From: Streptomyces caelestis
GTDB lineage: Bacteria; Actinomycetota; Actinomycetes; Streptomycetales; Streptomycetaceae
NCBI RefSeq assembly: GCF_014205255.1
Contig: NZ_JACHNE010000001.1
Span: 8,184,001 to 8,248,000, forward strand
Length of the DNA stretch: 64,000 nucleotides
Direction: 5' to 3'
In this document: piece after piece, positions 42,460-51,175 of the stretch
Numbering within the stretch: the stretch's first letter is position 1
Layout of the letters: each line of letters begins with the position of its first letter
Program-made: the position numbers and the translations under genes
The notes under the pieces: model-generated
Databases searched by the model: none
What the model saw: only the letters and a program-made list of their open reading frames with translations
Told to the model about the DNA's origin: nothing

Positions 42460-42507
42460 CGTGGAAGGCCTCTTTAGTCAATGGCTGTGGGTTTTACACT
42501 GGTGTTC

Positions 42508-43203
42508 GTGGACCATCCGGAAGAAGCACCCCGCCCCGACGTCTCCGCCGTCGCCGCCCTGGACGAGCCGACCCGCAGGCGGCTGTACGACCACGTCGTG
42601 CGCCAGCCGGGACCGGTCAGCCGCGACGAAGCCGCCGCCGCTCTCGGGCTGGCGCGCCAGACCGCGGCCTTCCACCTGGACCGCCTGGCCGGCGAAGCAC
42701 TGCTTGACGTCGTCTACGAGCGGCGCAGCGGTCGCACCGGCCCGGGAGCGGGCAGGCCGGCCAAGCTCTACAAGCGCTCCGCCAGGCAGGTCGCCGTCAG
42801 CCTGCCCGAGCGGCACTACGAGCTGGCCGGACGGCTCCTGGCCCAGGCCATGGAGGAGTCCGAGGTCACGGGCGAACCGGTCCGCGCCGTCCTGCACCGA
42901 AAGGCCCGCAGTCTCGGCGCTCAGCTCGCCGAGCAAGGCGGCACAGGCGCATTCGGCTTTCTGGAGCGGTACGGCTTCGAGCCTCGCCATGACGGTGACG
43001 CGATCGTGCTGGGCAACTGCCCGTTCCACGCGCTCGCCCGCGAGCACACCCAGACGGTGTGCGGCATGAACCTCCACCTGCTCCGGGGCGTCCTCGAAGG
43101 GCTCGAGGACAGCGGGCTCCACGCCTGCCTGGCGCCGAGCCCCGGCCACTGCTGTGTCCGCCTGGAGCCGGCTTCTGCCCCGCCCGTGAGCGCGAGTTCC
43201 TGA
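42508..43203 (+). CDS. ArsR/SufR-type helix-turn-helix regulator with C-terminal cysteine cluster
   Basis: About 231 residues from GTG 42508. The N-terminal winged helix has ALDEPTRRRLYDHVVR and VSRDEAAAALGLARQTAAFHLDRL. The C-terminal domain has cysteines spaced C-X13-C-X21-C-X7-CC (NCPFH, TVCGMN, HACLA, HCCVR), as in SufR-like iron-sulfur regulators. No ribosome site precedes the GTG. A TACACT -10-like element ends seven bases before it, so the mRNA may be leaderless. A start at ATG 42481 would add nine residues. It likely senses redox, NO or iron-sulfur status and controls doxX; this is inference. Confidence 0.8.
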   Translation: MDHPEEAPRPDVSAVAALDEPTRRRLYDHVVRQPGPVSRDEAAAALGLARQTAAFHLDRLAGEALLDVVYERRSGRTGPGAGRPAKLYKRSARQVAVSLPERHYELAGRLLAQAMEESEVTGEPVRAVLHRKARSLGAQLAEQGGTGAFGFLERYGFEPRHDGDAIVLGNCPFHALAREHTQTVCGMNLHLLRGVLEGLEDSGLHACLAPSPGHCCVRLEPASAPPVSASS

Positions 43204-43233
43204 CGCATTCCCCGCCCGCAGACACCGGCGCTT

Positions 43234-43443
43234 CCCCCAGCCTCGTCCGAACTGGCCCGCGTGATAGAGCACTTCGTCTGCCGGCTCCAGGTCCCGGAAC
43301 GCCTGGCCAAGCAGGTCGCCGACTGGCTGCAAGCGCATCTCGAACCCAAGGGCATGGGCTGTGCGGACTTCGCCCTGACCGTCGTGGCGCGGCCGTTGGG
43401 CCGAGGTGAGCGCGGCGAGAAAGGTCGGCGTACAGGGGGTTGA
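43234..43443 (+). pseudogene. GTP cyclohydrolase I (FolE) fragment
   Basis: Codons from about 43240 read SSELARVIEHFVCRLQVPERLAKQVADWLQ and then AHLEPKGMGC, followed by unrelated sequence. This matches the FolE segment around LSKLARVVE-FARRLQVQERLTKQVADWL, just before the cysteine-containing catalytic end, which is missing. Both ends of the roughly 190-residue enzyme are absent. It may be a remnant of a former folate gene in this neighbourhood. The first folate step is otherwise not encoded in the window. Confidence 0.7.
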
Positions 43444-43488
43444 CGCACCCGGGATGTGACAGGAACTGTGTTGCACATCGAGCTCGAA

Positions 43489-43505
43489 GTTGCGTGTTGC
43501 GCACC
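43489..43505. promoter_or_regulatory. IclR-type box upstream of the BCCT gene
   Basis: GTTGCG-TGTTG-CGCACC matches the 17-bp inverted repeat found throughout the betaine island. A degenerate copy starts at 43470, directly after a TTGACG-N18-AACTGT promoter-like pair. Confidence 0.65.
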
Positions 43506-43571
43506 GCAGCCCGCGGTGCTCATCACAGGGATGCAGACCCGCCACCCCCGTCCCCCGTCGGAAGGCTGCGG

Positions 43572-45197
43572 ATGACTATCGCGACGACGAAGAAAACGAC
43601 ATCGGCCCTCGCACGGGTGGATCCGGCCGTCCTCTATGTATCTGTCACGCTGTCCGCCCTGTTCGTCGCTTGGGGGGTGTTCTTCACCGACAGTCTCGCC
43701 ACGGTCGCCGAGGCGACGCTGGGCCGGATCATCGACAACTTCGGCTGGCTGTTCGTCCTGACGAGTTCCGGGTTCGTGGTGCTGGCGACGGTGCTCGCGT
43801 TCAGCCGGTTCGGCTCCATCCGGCTCGGCAGAGACGATGAGCGCCCGGAGTTCAGCACCGCGTCCTGGGTGGCGATGATGTTCAGCGCCGGCATGGGGAT
43901 CGGCCTCATGTTCTACGGGGCGAGCGAGCCGATCATGCATATGTCCAGCCCGCCACCGGGCTCCGCGAAGGCGGGCAGCGCGGACGCCGCCCGCCTGGCG
44001 CTGGAGTACTCGTACTTCCACTGGGCGATCCACCCCTGGGCGATGTACGCCGTCGCCGGGCTGGCGCTCGCCTACTTCGGTTTTCGCAGGAGCGGCAACA
44101 GTCTGATCAGTTCCGCCTTCCGCCCGCTGCTGGGCGACCGGGTGGACGGGCCGCTGGGCAAGTCCATCGACATTCTGGCGATCTTCGCCACCCTCTTCGG
44201 TTCCGCCGTCTCCCTCGGACTGGGCGCGCTCCAGGTCAACCGGGGGCTGAACGAGGTCTGGGGCGTCCCCGACTCCACCGCGCTGGCCGTCTCGGTCATC
44301 GCGGTCCTCACCGTCCTGTTCGTGCTCTCCGCCCTCTCCGGTGTGCATCGCGGCATCCAGTGGCTGAGCAACGGCAACATGATTCTCGCCGCCGTCCTGC
44401 TGCTCTTCGTCTTCGTGGTGGGCCCCACGGTGTTCATCCTGGAGAGCCAGACCGAGGCGCTGGGCGGCTATCTGGCCTCGCTGCCGAAGATGAGTTTCAC
44501 GACGGGTGCCTTCGGCGGCGGTGAGTGGCTCTCCGGCTGGACGGTCTTCTACTGGGCGTGGTGGATCTCCTGGACGCCGTTCGTCGGGACGTTCATCGCC
44601 CGGATCTCCCGCGGGCGGACCATCCGGGAGTTCATCGTCGGCGTGATCCTCGCGCCGAGCCTGGTGAGTGTCGTGTGGTTCGCGATCCTCGGCGGGACCG
44701 CCCTGAACCAGGAGATGCACGGCGGTCACCTGGCCGCGGCGGTCGCCGAAGGCGAGGAAGCGGGCCTGTTCGCCACCCTGCGGAACCTTCCCTGGTTCCC
44801 CGTCACCTCGGTCCTGGTGATCGTTCTGGTCGGCCTGTTCTTCGTGAGCGGCGCGGACGCCGCATCCGTCGTCCTCGGCATGCTCTCCTGCCGGGGCGAC
44901 ATGGCCCCCGGGCGCCTCGTCGTGATCCTCTGGGGTGCGCTGACCGGTCTGGTCGCGGCCGTGCTGTTGATGGCCGGAGGCCTGGAGGCGGTCAAGCAGG
45001 TGGCCATCATCGCCGCGTTCCCGTTCCTCTTCGTGATGATCGGCCTGTGCGTCTCCCTCGTGAAGGCACTGCGCGCCGAGCCGGTCCCCGCCTTGTCGGC
45101 GGAACGGGAAGGCCTCGCCGACGCCGTCGGCGAGCCGGGACCGGACGATGGTGTACGGCCGGCCGAGGTCATGGCGGACTCGCAACCCACGGGCTGA
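43572..45197 (+). CDS. BCCT-family choline/betaine transporter
   Basis: A 541-residue betaine/choline/carnitine transporter with about twelve membrane helices. The early MFSAGMGIGLMFYGASEP motif, NGNMILA in the middle, and the substrate-binding tryptophan box VFYWAWWISWTPFVGTFIARISRGRTIREF are present. ATG at 43572 is used. The C-terminal tail (about 30 residues, acidic and Pro-rich) is short. It would import choline or glycine betaine for the catabolic genes that follow, alongside the ProVWX system. Confidence 0.92.
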   Translation: MTIATTKKTTSALARVDPAVLYVSVTLSALFVAWGVFFTDSLATVAEATLGRIIDNFGWLFVLTSSGFVVLATVLAFSRFGSIRLGRDDERPEFSTASWVAMMFSAGMGIGLMFYGASEPIMHMSSPPPGSAKAGSADAARLALEYSYFHWAIHPWAMYAVAGLALAYFGFRRSGNSLISSAFRPLLGDRVDGPLGKSIDILAIFATLFGSAVSLGLGALQVNRGLNEVWGVPDSTALAVSVIAVLTVLFVLSALSGVHRGIQWLSNGNMILAAVLLLFVFVVGPTVFILESQTEALGGYLASLPKMSFTTGAFGGGEWLSGWTVFYWAWWISWTPFVGTFIARISRGRTIREFIVGVILAPSLVSVVWFAILGGTALNQEMHGGHLAAAVAEGEEAGLFATLRNLPWFPVTSVLVIVLVGLFFVSGADAASVVLGMLSCRGDMAPGRLVVILWGALTGLVAAVLLMAGGLEAVKQVAIIAAFPFLFVMIGLCVSLVKALRAEPVPALSAEREGLADAVGEPGPDDGVRPAEVMADSQPTG

Positions 45198-45252
45198 GCT
45201 GCCCGGCCGGGAGGACCGGAGGAGTGCGAATCGGCCGGAGCCGGACGCACGT

Positions 45253-45293
45253 GAGGGCCGCATCCCCGGACTGTCCGAGGGGTGCGGTCCCTC
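45253..45293 (+). terminator. Hairpin terminator after the BCCT gene
   Basis: Fifteen-base arms at 45253-45267 and 45279-45293 pair with two one-base bulges around an 11-base loop. Confidence 0.55.
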
Positions 45294-45394
45294 ATGCGCG
45301 CCTGTGGCGAGCCGCTTCGTTCCGGTGGATCCGGCCGAGTCGGCCCGGTTGGCGCCAACCCCTTGACCCTCGGCGTGCTCCTCCACGATGCTCG

Positions 45395-45411
45395 GTTGCG
45401 CATAGCGGTGC
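45395..45411. promoter_or_regulatory. IclR-type box upstream of the mycothiol dehydrogenase gene
   Basis: GTTGCG-CATAG-CGGTGC, with one good and one weaker half. A TTGACC-N18-GATGCT promoter-like pair (45363-45392) ends two bases before it. Confidence 0.6.
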
Positions 45412-45465
45412 GTGTAGCGAATGAGGCAACGCGCTCGCGAGGGTTTCCCGCTTGAGGAGCAGCTC

Positions 45466-46551
45466 ATGACCCACGAGGTTCGTGCCGTCGTCGCCCGGAA
45501 GAAGGGCGCACCGGTCTCCGTCGAGACGATCGTCGTCCCGGATCCGGGTCCAGGTGAGGCGCTGGTCAAGGTCGAGGCGTGCGGCGTCTGTCATACCGAT
45601 CTCCACTACCGCGAGGGCGGGATCAGCGACGACTTCCCCTTCCTTCTGGGGCATGAGGCGGCAGGCCGCGTCGAGGCGGTCGGAGAGGGAGTCACCGGCG
45701 TCGAGCCCGGCGACTTCGTCGTCCTCAACTGGCGTGCGGTGTGCGGCCAGTGCCGGGCTTGCAGCAAGGGCAAGCCGTGGTACTGCTTCGCCACCCACAA
45801 CGCCACACAGCCGATGACGCTGCTCGACGGCACCCCGCTCTCGCCGGCCCTCGGCATCGGCGCGTTCGCGGAGAAGACGCTGGTCGCCGCCGGGCAGTGC
45901 ACCAAGGTGGACCCGGCGGCCCCGGCGGCGGCAGCCGGTCTGCTCGGGTGCGGCGTCATGGCGGGCTTCGGCGCGGCCGTGAACACCGGTGCCGTCGGCC
46001 GGGGCGACTCCGTCGCCGTCATCGGCTGCGGCGGCGTCGGTATGGCCGCCGTCGCGGGGGCGAGGCTGGCCGGGGCGAGCAAGGTCATCGCCGTCGACAT
46101 CGACCAGCGCAAGCTGGACCGGGCCATGACCATGGGGGCCACCCACACGGTCGACGGGGCGAAGGGCGACGTCGTCGAAGCGGTGCGCGAGCTGACGGGC
46201 GGCTTCGGCGCGGACGTCGTCGTGGAGGCGGTCGGCCGCCCCGAGACGTACCGGCAGGCCTTCTACGCCCGCGACCTGGCCGGCACGGTCGTGCTGGTCG
46301 GCGTGCCCACCCCGGAGATGAAGGTGGAGCTGCCCCTGCTCGACGTCTTCGGCCGGGGCGGCTCGCTGAAGTCCAGCTGGTACGGCGACTGCCTGCCCTC
46401 ACGCGACTTCCCGGCCCTCATCGACCTGTATCTGGGAGGCCGTTTCGACCTGGACGCGTTCGTCTCCGAGACCATCGGCCTCGGTGACGTGGAGGAGGCG
46501 TTCGAGAAGATGCACCGCGGCGACGTGCTGCGCTCGGTGGTGGTGCTGTGA
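45466..46551 (+). CDS. S-(hydroxymethyl)mycothiol dehydrogenase (mycothiol-dependent formaldehyde dehydrogenase)
   Basis: A 361-residue zinc-dependent class III-type alcohol dehydrogenase. The catalytic zinc site is CGVCHTDLHY, the structural zinc cysteines lie in CGQCRACSKGKPWYC, and the cofactor loop is VIGCGGVGMAAVAG. It would oxidise the adduct of formaldehyde and mycothiol. Formaldehyde is expected from N-demethylation of betaine and its products. ATG at 45466 follows TTGAGGAGCAG. The stop overlaps the ATG of the metallo-hydrolase gene. Confidence 0.9.
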   Translation: MTHEVRAVVARKKGAPVSVETIVVPDPGPGEALVKVEACGVCHTDLHYREGGISDDFPFLLGHEAAGRVEAVGEGVTGVEPGDFVVLNWRAVCGQCRACSKGKPWYCFATHNATQPMTLLDGTPLSPALGIGAFAEKTLVAAGQCTKVDPAAPAAAAGLLGCGVMAGFGAAVNTGAVGRGDSVAVIGCGGVGMAAVAGARLAGASKVIAVDIDQRKLDRAMTMGATHTVDGAKGDVVEAVRELTGGFGADVVVEAVGRPETYRQAFYARDLAGTVVLVGVPTPEMKVELPLLDVFGRGGSLKSSWYGDCLPSRDFPALIDLYLGGRFDLDAFVSETIGLGDVEEAFEKMHRGDVLRSVVVL

Positions 46552-47186
46552 TGGCCGGCGCACCGCGCATCGAACATCTCGTCACCAGCGGGACCTTCAG
46601 CCTCGACGGCGGGACCTGGGACGTCGACAACAACGTCTGGATCATCGGTGACGACGACGAGGTGGTCGTCGTCGACGCGGCACACGATTCCGACGCCATC
46701 CTGGAGGCCGTCGGTGACCGTCGCCTGTCGGCCATCGTGTGCACCCACGCCCACGACGACCATGTGCGCGCCGCACCGGACGTCGCTCTGGCCACGGGCG
46801 CGCCCATCCTCCTGCACCCTGACGACCAGGTGCTGTGGAAGATGGTGCACCCCGGCCGGCGGCCCGACGGCCCGCTCGCCGACGGTGACGAACTCATGGT
46901 GGCGGGCATCGGCCTGCGTGTCCTCCACACGCCCGGACACGCTCCGGGTGCCGTGTGCCTGTACGCACCCGAACTGGGCGCACTGTTCAGCGGTGACACG
47001 CTGTTCGCCGGAGGCCCCGGCGCGACCGGGCGCTCGTACAGCGACTTCGGCACGATCATCGGCTCCATCGGTGACCGGCTGCTGACCCTCCCGGGCGAGA
47101 CGGTCGTCCACACCGGACACGGCGAGACGACGACCGTCGAGGCGGAGGCACCGCACCTGGAGGAGTGGGCCGCCCGCGGCTGGTGA
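46551..47186 (+). CDS. MBL-fold hydrolase, probable S-formylmycothiol hydrolase partner
   Basis: A 211-residue metallo-beta-lactamase-fold hydrolase with the metal motif CTHAHDDHVRAAP, LHTPGHAPGAVCLY and LFSGDTLF plus a VVHTGHGETTTV end. The gene overlaps the mycothiol dehydrogenase stop by one base. This MBL protein is conserved next to that dehydrogenase in actinobacteria. It probably hydrolyses the S-formyl thioester to formate and free mycothiol. Confidence 0.88.
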   Translation: MAGAPRIEHLVTSGTFSLDGGTWDVDNNVWIIGDDDEVVVVDAAHDSDAILEAVGDRRLSAIVCTHAHDDHVRAAPDVALATGAPILLHPDDQVLWKMVHPGRRPDGPLADGDELMVAGIGLRVLHTPGHAPGAVCLYAPELGALFSGDTLFAGGPGATGRSYSDFGTIIGSIGDRLLTLPGETVVHTGHGETTTVEAEAPHLEEWAARGW

Positions 47187-47386
47187 CAGGGCGCCGCCAG
47201 GCCGGCCGGGGTCAGGTCATCCAGGGCCCGCCCCGGCCGGCATGGCCGCGAGCCCGTCGGCACGCCCGCGTACCTGGCCGGCATGCCGGTGTACCCGGCC
47301 GTCGTGGCCCTGCCCCGGCCGTCGTTGCCAGGAACGACCGTCATGACCAAGAATCCCCCGCCCCGCCGGCCCCTGGACGAACCACC

Positions 47387-48448
47387 GTGCACACTCCCGC
47401 CCCGATGGCCCGCTTCGGCGGTCTCGTCGCCGCTGATCTGCGGGATGTGACCAGCGATCCCGCCGCCCTGGACTCCTCCGGTTTCTGGGCGGTCGTAGCG
47501 GGCTTCGAAGGCCGCCTGGTCTGCGCGCGGTTCGGCCGACTGCGTCCCGCGCGGGTGCCCGCTCCGCGGACCGGGGCCTGGCGGGGCCCGGCCGCCGGCG
47601 ACTGGATCTCGTCGCTGGACCGCACCGCCTACACCGCGGGCGTGCGCCGCATCCGCGAGCACATCGCGGCGGGCGACGTCTACCAGGCCAATCTCTGCCG
47701 CGTGCTCTCCGCGCCCCTGCCCGACCCGGGCGCCGCCGACATCGACGCGCTGACCGCGCTGCTCGCCCGTGGCAACCCCGCGCCCTACGCCGGTACGGTC
47801 CGGCTTCCCGCACACGGCGTCGAAGTGGCCACCGCCTCGCCCGAACTCTTCCTGCGCCGCACCGGCCGGATCGTGGAGTCCGGGCCGATCAAGGGCACCG
47901 GCCGTACGGCGGACGACCTGCTGGAGAAGGACCATGCCGAGAACGTGATGATCGTGGACCTGGTCCGCAACGACCTGGGGCGGGTCTGCGCCACCGGATC
48001 CGTGACCGTTCCGGCGCTGTGCGCCGTCGAACGGCATCCGGGCCTGGTGCATCTCGTCTCCACCGTGCGCGGGGAGCTGGCGCAGGGCGCGGGCTGGCCC
48101 GAGCTGATGGCCGGGACCTTCCCACCGGGTTCCGTGACCGGCGCCCCCAGATCCAGCGCACTGCGCGTCATCGACGCCCTGGAGACCGCGCCCCGCGGCC
48201 CCTACTGCGGCGCCATCGGCTGGGTCGACGCCGACCGGGGGACCGGTGAACTGGCCGTGGGCATCCGCACCTTCTGGATCGACCGCGCCGCCCCGGCGGG
48301 GCCGGTGCTGCGCTTCGGTACGGGCGCCGGCATCACCTGGGGGTCCGATCCCGGGCGGGAGTGGGACGAGACCGAACTCAAGGCCTCTCGGCCGCTCACT
48401 CTGGCGTCGAGGCCGCAGGGGGAAGCCGAGGCCTTCCACCTGCCTTGA
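47387..48448 (+). CDS. pabB: Chorismate-binding protein, aminodeoxychorismate synthase component I (PabB-type)
   Basis: A PabB-type chorismate-utilising enzyme of about 353 residues. Motifs are RIREHIAAGDVYQANLCR, ATASPELFLRR, SGPIKGTGRT, IVDLVRNDLGRV, TFPPGSVTGAPRSSALRVI and FGTGAGITWGSDP. GTG at 47387 fits known N-termini (HTPAPMARFGG) better than the ATG at 47405. No amidotransferase subunit (PabA) is nearby. It makes the p-aminobenzoate precursor for folate. It lies 200 bp after the mycothiol genes and before folP. That upstream gap shows no IclR-type box, so it may be read from upstream. Confidence 0.85.
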   Translation: MHTPAPMARFGGLVAADLRDVTSDPAALDSSGFWAVVAGFEGRLVCARFGRLRPARVPAPRTGAWRGPAAGDWISSLDRTAYTAGVRRIREHIAAGDVYQANLCRVLSAPLPDPGAADIDALTALLARGNPAPYAGTVRLPAHGVEVATASPELFLRRTGRIVESGPIKGTGRTADDLLEKDHAENVMIVDLVRNDLGRVCATGSVTVPALCAVERHPGLVHLVSTVRGELAQGAGWPELMAGTFPPGSVTGAPRSSALRVIDALETAPRGPYCGAIGWVDADRGTGELAVGIRTFWIDRAAPAGPVLRFGTGAGITWGSDPGREWDETELKASRPLTLASRPQGEAEAFHLP

Positions 48449-48475
48449 CAGTGCCGCACGGCCGTCCTCAGACTC

Positions 48476-48492
48476 GTTGCTCAAATCGCACA
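48476..48492. promoter_or_regulatory. IclR-type box upstream of folP
   Basis: GTTGCT-CAAAT-CGCACA. A perfect TTGACA (48445-48450), an 18-base spacer and CAGACT (48469-48474) end one base before it. Confidence 0.65.
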
Positions 48493-48571
48493 TTGTTCCT
48501 GTATACGCAACGAGGTCAATCGGTCCCATGATGACTCCCGCACACCCCTTCGCCGACCCGCCCCGAGTCGC

Positions 48572-49483
48572 GTGAGCACCGCCGCCCGGCCCGGCCAGGC
48601 CGCTTCCGCGCTCCCACCGCGAGGTCTTCCCAGTCCCGGCCGGACGCTGGTGATGGGCATCGTGAACGTCACGCCCGACTCGTTCTCCGACGGCGGGCGG
48701 TGGTTCGATCCCGAACGGGCCGTCGCGCACGGCATCGCGCTGCTCGACGAGGGCGCGGACATCCTGGACGTGGGTGGCGAGTCGACCCGTCCCGGCGCCG
48801 CGCGCCCGGCCGTCGAGGAGGAACTGCGGCGCGTGCTGCCGGTCGTCCGCGAACTCGCCGCCGCGGGGGCGACGGTCAGCGTCGACACCATGCGGGCCGA
48901 GGTCGCCGCCCACGCCGTCGAGGCCGGCGCCGCCCTGGTCAACGACGTCTCCGGCGGGCTCGCCGACCCGGCGATGCTTCCGCTGATGGCGCGAGCCGGT
49001 ACGCCCTACGTGCTCATGCACTGGCGTGGGCACTCCGCGGGAATGCAGGCGAACGCCGTGTACGAAGACGTCGTCACCGACGTGGTCGACGAGTTGCGGG
49101 CGAGAGTCGACGCGGCCCTGCACGCCGGGGTCCCGGCGGACTGTCTCATCGTCGACCCGGGGCTCGGGTTCGCCAAGCACGCCGAGCACAACTGGAGGCT
49201 GCTCGGCCGTCTTCGGGAGGTCGCCGCGCTCGGCCGGCCGATGCTGGTGGGGGCGGCGCGGAAGTCCTTTCTGGGGCACCTGCTGGCGGACCCGGAGACA
49301 GGGCGGCCCCGGCCGGCGCACCTGCGGGACGCGGCCACCTCCGCGGTGTCGGTCCTGGCCGCCGCGCAGGGCGCCTGGTGCGTGCGCGTCCATGACGTCG
49401 CCTCGACGGCCGACGCGGTGCGCGTGACCGCTCGGTGGGGCCTCGAATGCGCGGCGACGCCGCCGCCGATCCCTCAGTTCTGA
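48572..49483 (+). CDS. folP: Dihydropteroate synthase
   Basis: A 303-residue dihydropteroate synthase. It has VMGIVNVTPDSFSDGGRWFD, DEGADILDVGGESTRPGA, SVDTMRAEVAAHAVEAGAALVNDVSGG and DPGLGFAKHAEHNW with GAARKSFLGHLL. It joins p-aminobenzoate to the pterin in folate synthesis and is the target of sulfonamides. GTG at 48572 is used. The presence of a folate gene in a betaine-catabolic island is unusual. Streptomyces normally have folP in a housekeeping folE-folP-folB-folK cluster. An IclR-type box in its promoter region suggests co-regulation. Confidence 0.9.
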   Translation: MSTAARPGQAASALPPRGLPSPGRTLVMGIVNVTPDSFSDGGRWFDPERAVAHGIALLDEGADILDVGGESTRPGAARPAVEEELRRVLPVVRELAAAGATVSVDTMRAEVAAHAVEAGAALVNDVSGGLADPAMLPLMARAGTPYVLMHWRGHSAGMQANAVYEDVVTDVVDELRARVDAALHAGVPADCLIVDPGLGFAKHAEHNWRLLGRLREVAALGRPMLVGAARKSFLGHLLADPETGRPRPAHLRDAATSAVSVLAAAQGAWCVRVHDVASTADAVRVTARWGLECAATPPPIPQF

Positions 49484-49608
49484 GAGGCGCTCCGCTCTGA
49501 CCTGCGTTTCTCATGATGCGCGGAGTTTCATGATGCGCAACGCAAAATATGGGTGTCAGCCGTCCCGCGAACTCCTTGACAACGGTTTGTGGGCGCCCTC
49601 AAACTGGC

Positions 49609-49625
49609 GTTGCGTTCACCGCAAT
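49609..49625. promoter_or_regulatory. IclR-type box and promoter upstream of the Rieske ferredoxin gene
   Basis: GTTGCG-TTCAC-CGCAAT. A TTGACA (49576-49581), an 18-base spacer and CAAACT (49600-49605) precede it by three bases. Two direct repeats TCATGATGCGC also occur at 49511-49521 and 49528-49538, the second leading into GCAACGCAA. Confidence 0.7.
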
Positions 49626-49652
49626 CCGTTTCGCTATACGCACCGAGGTGTC

Positions 49653-50015
49653 ATGATGATTGCCGCGTGCCGTCTCGTGGATCTGCCCCGAGGCGAGGCC
49701 CACAGGCTCGACATCGACCCGCCGGTCTCGGTGTTCCACACCGACGACGGCGAACTCTTCGCCATCGACGACACATGCACCCACCAGGACGCCTCGCTCG
49801 CCGACGGCTGGCTGGAGGGCTGCGAGGTCGAATGCCCGCTGCACGCCTCGAAGTTCAACCTCAAGACCGGAGCCGTCGACGCCCCGCCGGCCAAGCTCCC
49901 GGTGCGCACGCACGAGGTCTTCGTCGAGGACGGCATGATCTACGTCCGGCTGTCCACGGCAGCCCCGAACCTGCCCCCCTGCATCGCCGCCCGGCTCGCC
50001 GGGGGCGTCGCGTGA
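49653..50015 (+). CDS. Rieske-type ferredoxin
   Basis: A 120-residue Rieske [2Fe-2S] ferredoxin. Cluster ligands are CTHQDASL and CPLHASKFNLKTG, with the usual FAIDDTC before the first. ATG at 49653 has GAGG about eight bases upstream. A second ATG immediately follows. It is a small soluble electron carrier like BphF or HcaC. Its stop overlaps the GTG of the reductase gene, and the terminal oxygenase gene follows. It therefore probably passes electrons to the betaine demethylase. Confidence 0.9.
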   Translation: MMIAACRLVDLPRGEAHRLDIDPPVSVFHTDDGELFAIDDTCTHQDASLADGWLEGCEVECPLHASKFNLKTGAVDAPPAKLPVRTHEVFVEDGMIYVRLSTAAPNLPPCIAARLAGGVA

Positions 50016-51175
50016 GGACAGTGGCGGTGGTGGGCGCGTCGCTGGCCGGTCTGTCGGCGGCGCGCTCGTTGCGGAAACAGGGATACGACGGACGGCTGGT
50101 CGTCATCGGCGACGAAGTCCACCGCCCGTACGACAGGCCACCACTGTCCAAGGAGTTCCTGGCCGGCGGCATCAGTGATGCCGATCTCGCGCTGGAGCCG
50201 GACGGCGAGGACCTGCAAGCGGAGTGGCTGCTCGGAGCCCGCGCCGCCGGACTCGACGCCACGCCCCGCGCCGTGCGGCTCACCGACGGCCGGGAGGTGC
50301 GGGCCGACGGCATCGTCATCGCCACGGGCGCCGCCGCGCGGACCCTGCCCGGCATGGACGGACTGGCCGGTGTGCACACCCTGCGCACACTGGACGACGC
50401 CCGCGCCCTGCGGGACGAACTGGCCCAAGGCGGGCGCCTGGTGGTGATCGGCGGCGGCTTCATCGGTGCCGAGGTCGCCTCCACCGCCTACGCTCTCGGC
50501 CTCGACGTGACCATCGTCGAGGCAGCGCCCACACCACTGGCCGGACCGCTCGGCCCGGCCATGGGGCGCATTGTCTCCGCCCTCCACGCGGACCACGGCG
50601 TACGCCTGTTGTGCGGCGTGGGCGTCAAGGGGCTGAGCGGCGAGAGCCGCGTCGACGCCGTCCTGATGGAGGACGGCAGGAGCATCCCCGCCGACATCGT
50701 GGTCGTGGGTGTCGGGGCCCGTCCCTGCGTCGACTGGCTGGCCGGATCCGGCGTCGCACTCGACGACGGCGTCACGTGCGGTGCGGACGGCCGGACCAGC
50801 CTGGCCGGCGTCGTCGCGGTCGGTGACTGCGCCTCCTGGTACGACCCGCGCACCGGCGCCCACCGCCGTGTCGAGCACTGGACCGGCGCCCGGGAACGCC
50901 CCGACGCGGCTGTGGCCGCACTGCTGTCCTGGGGTGAGTCCGATCCGGGTATACCCCGACCGCCGTACTTCTGGTCCGACCAGTACGGCGTGAAGATCCA
51001 GTTCGTCGGCAACGCGGCTCGCGCCGACAGCGTGACGATCGAGGAAGGCACCGCGGACGATCGCAACGTCCTGGCCGTCTACCGGCGTGCCGGACACCCG
51101 GTCGCCGTACTCGGGATGAACCAGCCGAAGCTGTTCATGCGCTGGCGCAAGCATCTCGCTGCCAAGACCCCCTGA
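50012..51175 (+). CDS. FAD-dependent ferredoxin reductase
   Basis: A 387-residue NAD(P)H:ferredoxin reductase of the BphA4/HcaD type. The FAD motif VAVVGASLAGLSAARSLR, RPYDRPPLSKEFL, the NAD motif LVVIGGGFIGAEVASTA and VVAVGDCASW are present. The C-terminal reductase domain (YFWSDQYGVKIQFVG) is complete. GTG at 50012 overlaps the ferredoxin stop. The pair would form a two-protein electron supply for the Rieske oxygenase about 130 bp downstream. Confidence 0.9.
   Translation: MRTVAVVGASLAGLSAARSLRKQGYDGRLVVIGDEVHRPYDRPPLSKEFLAGGISDADLALEPDGEDLQAEWLLGARAAGLDATPRAVRLTDGREVRADGIVIATGAAARTLPGMDGLAGVHTLRTLDDARALRDELAQGGRLVVIGGGFIGAEVASTAYALGLDVTIVEAAPTPLAGPLGPAMGRIVSALHADHGVRLLCGVGVKGLSGESRVDAVLMEDGRSIPADIVVVGVGARPCVDWLAGSGVALDDGVTCGADGRTSLAGVVAVGDCASWYDPRTGAHRRVEHWTGARERPDAAVAALLSWGESDPGIPRPPYFWSDQYGVKIQFVGNAARADSVTIEEGTADDRNVLAVYRRAGHPVAVLGMNQPKLFMRWRKHLAAKTP

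Noticed and set aside
46418..49393. Minus-strand open frame of 991 codons opposite pabB and folP
   Set aside because: Composition is typical of antisense shadow and it crosses several well-defined plus-strand genes and operator sites.
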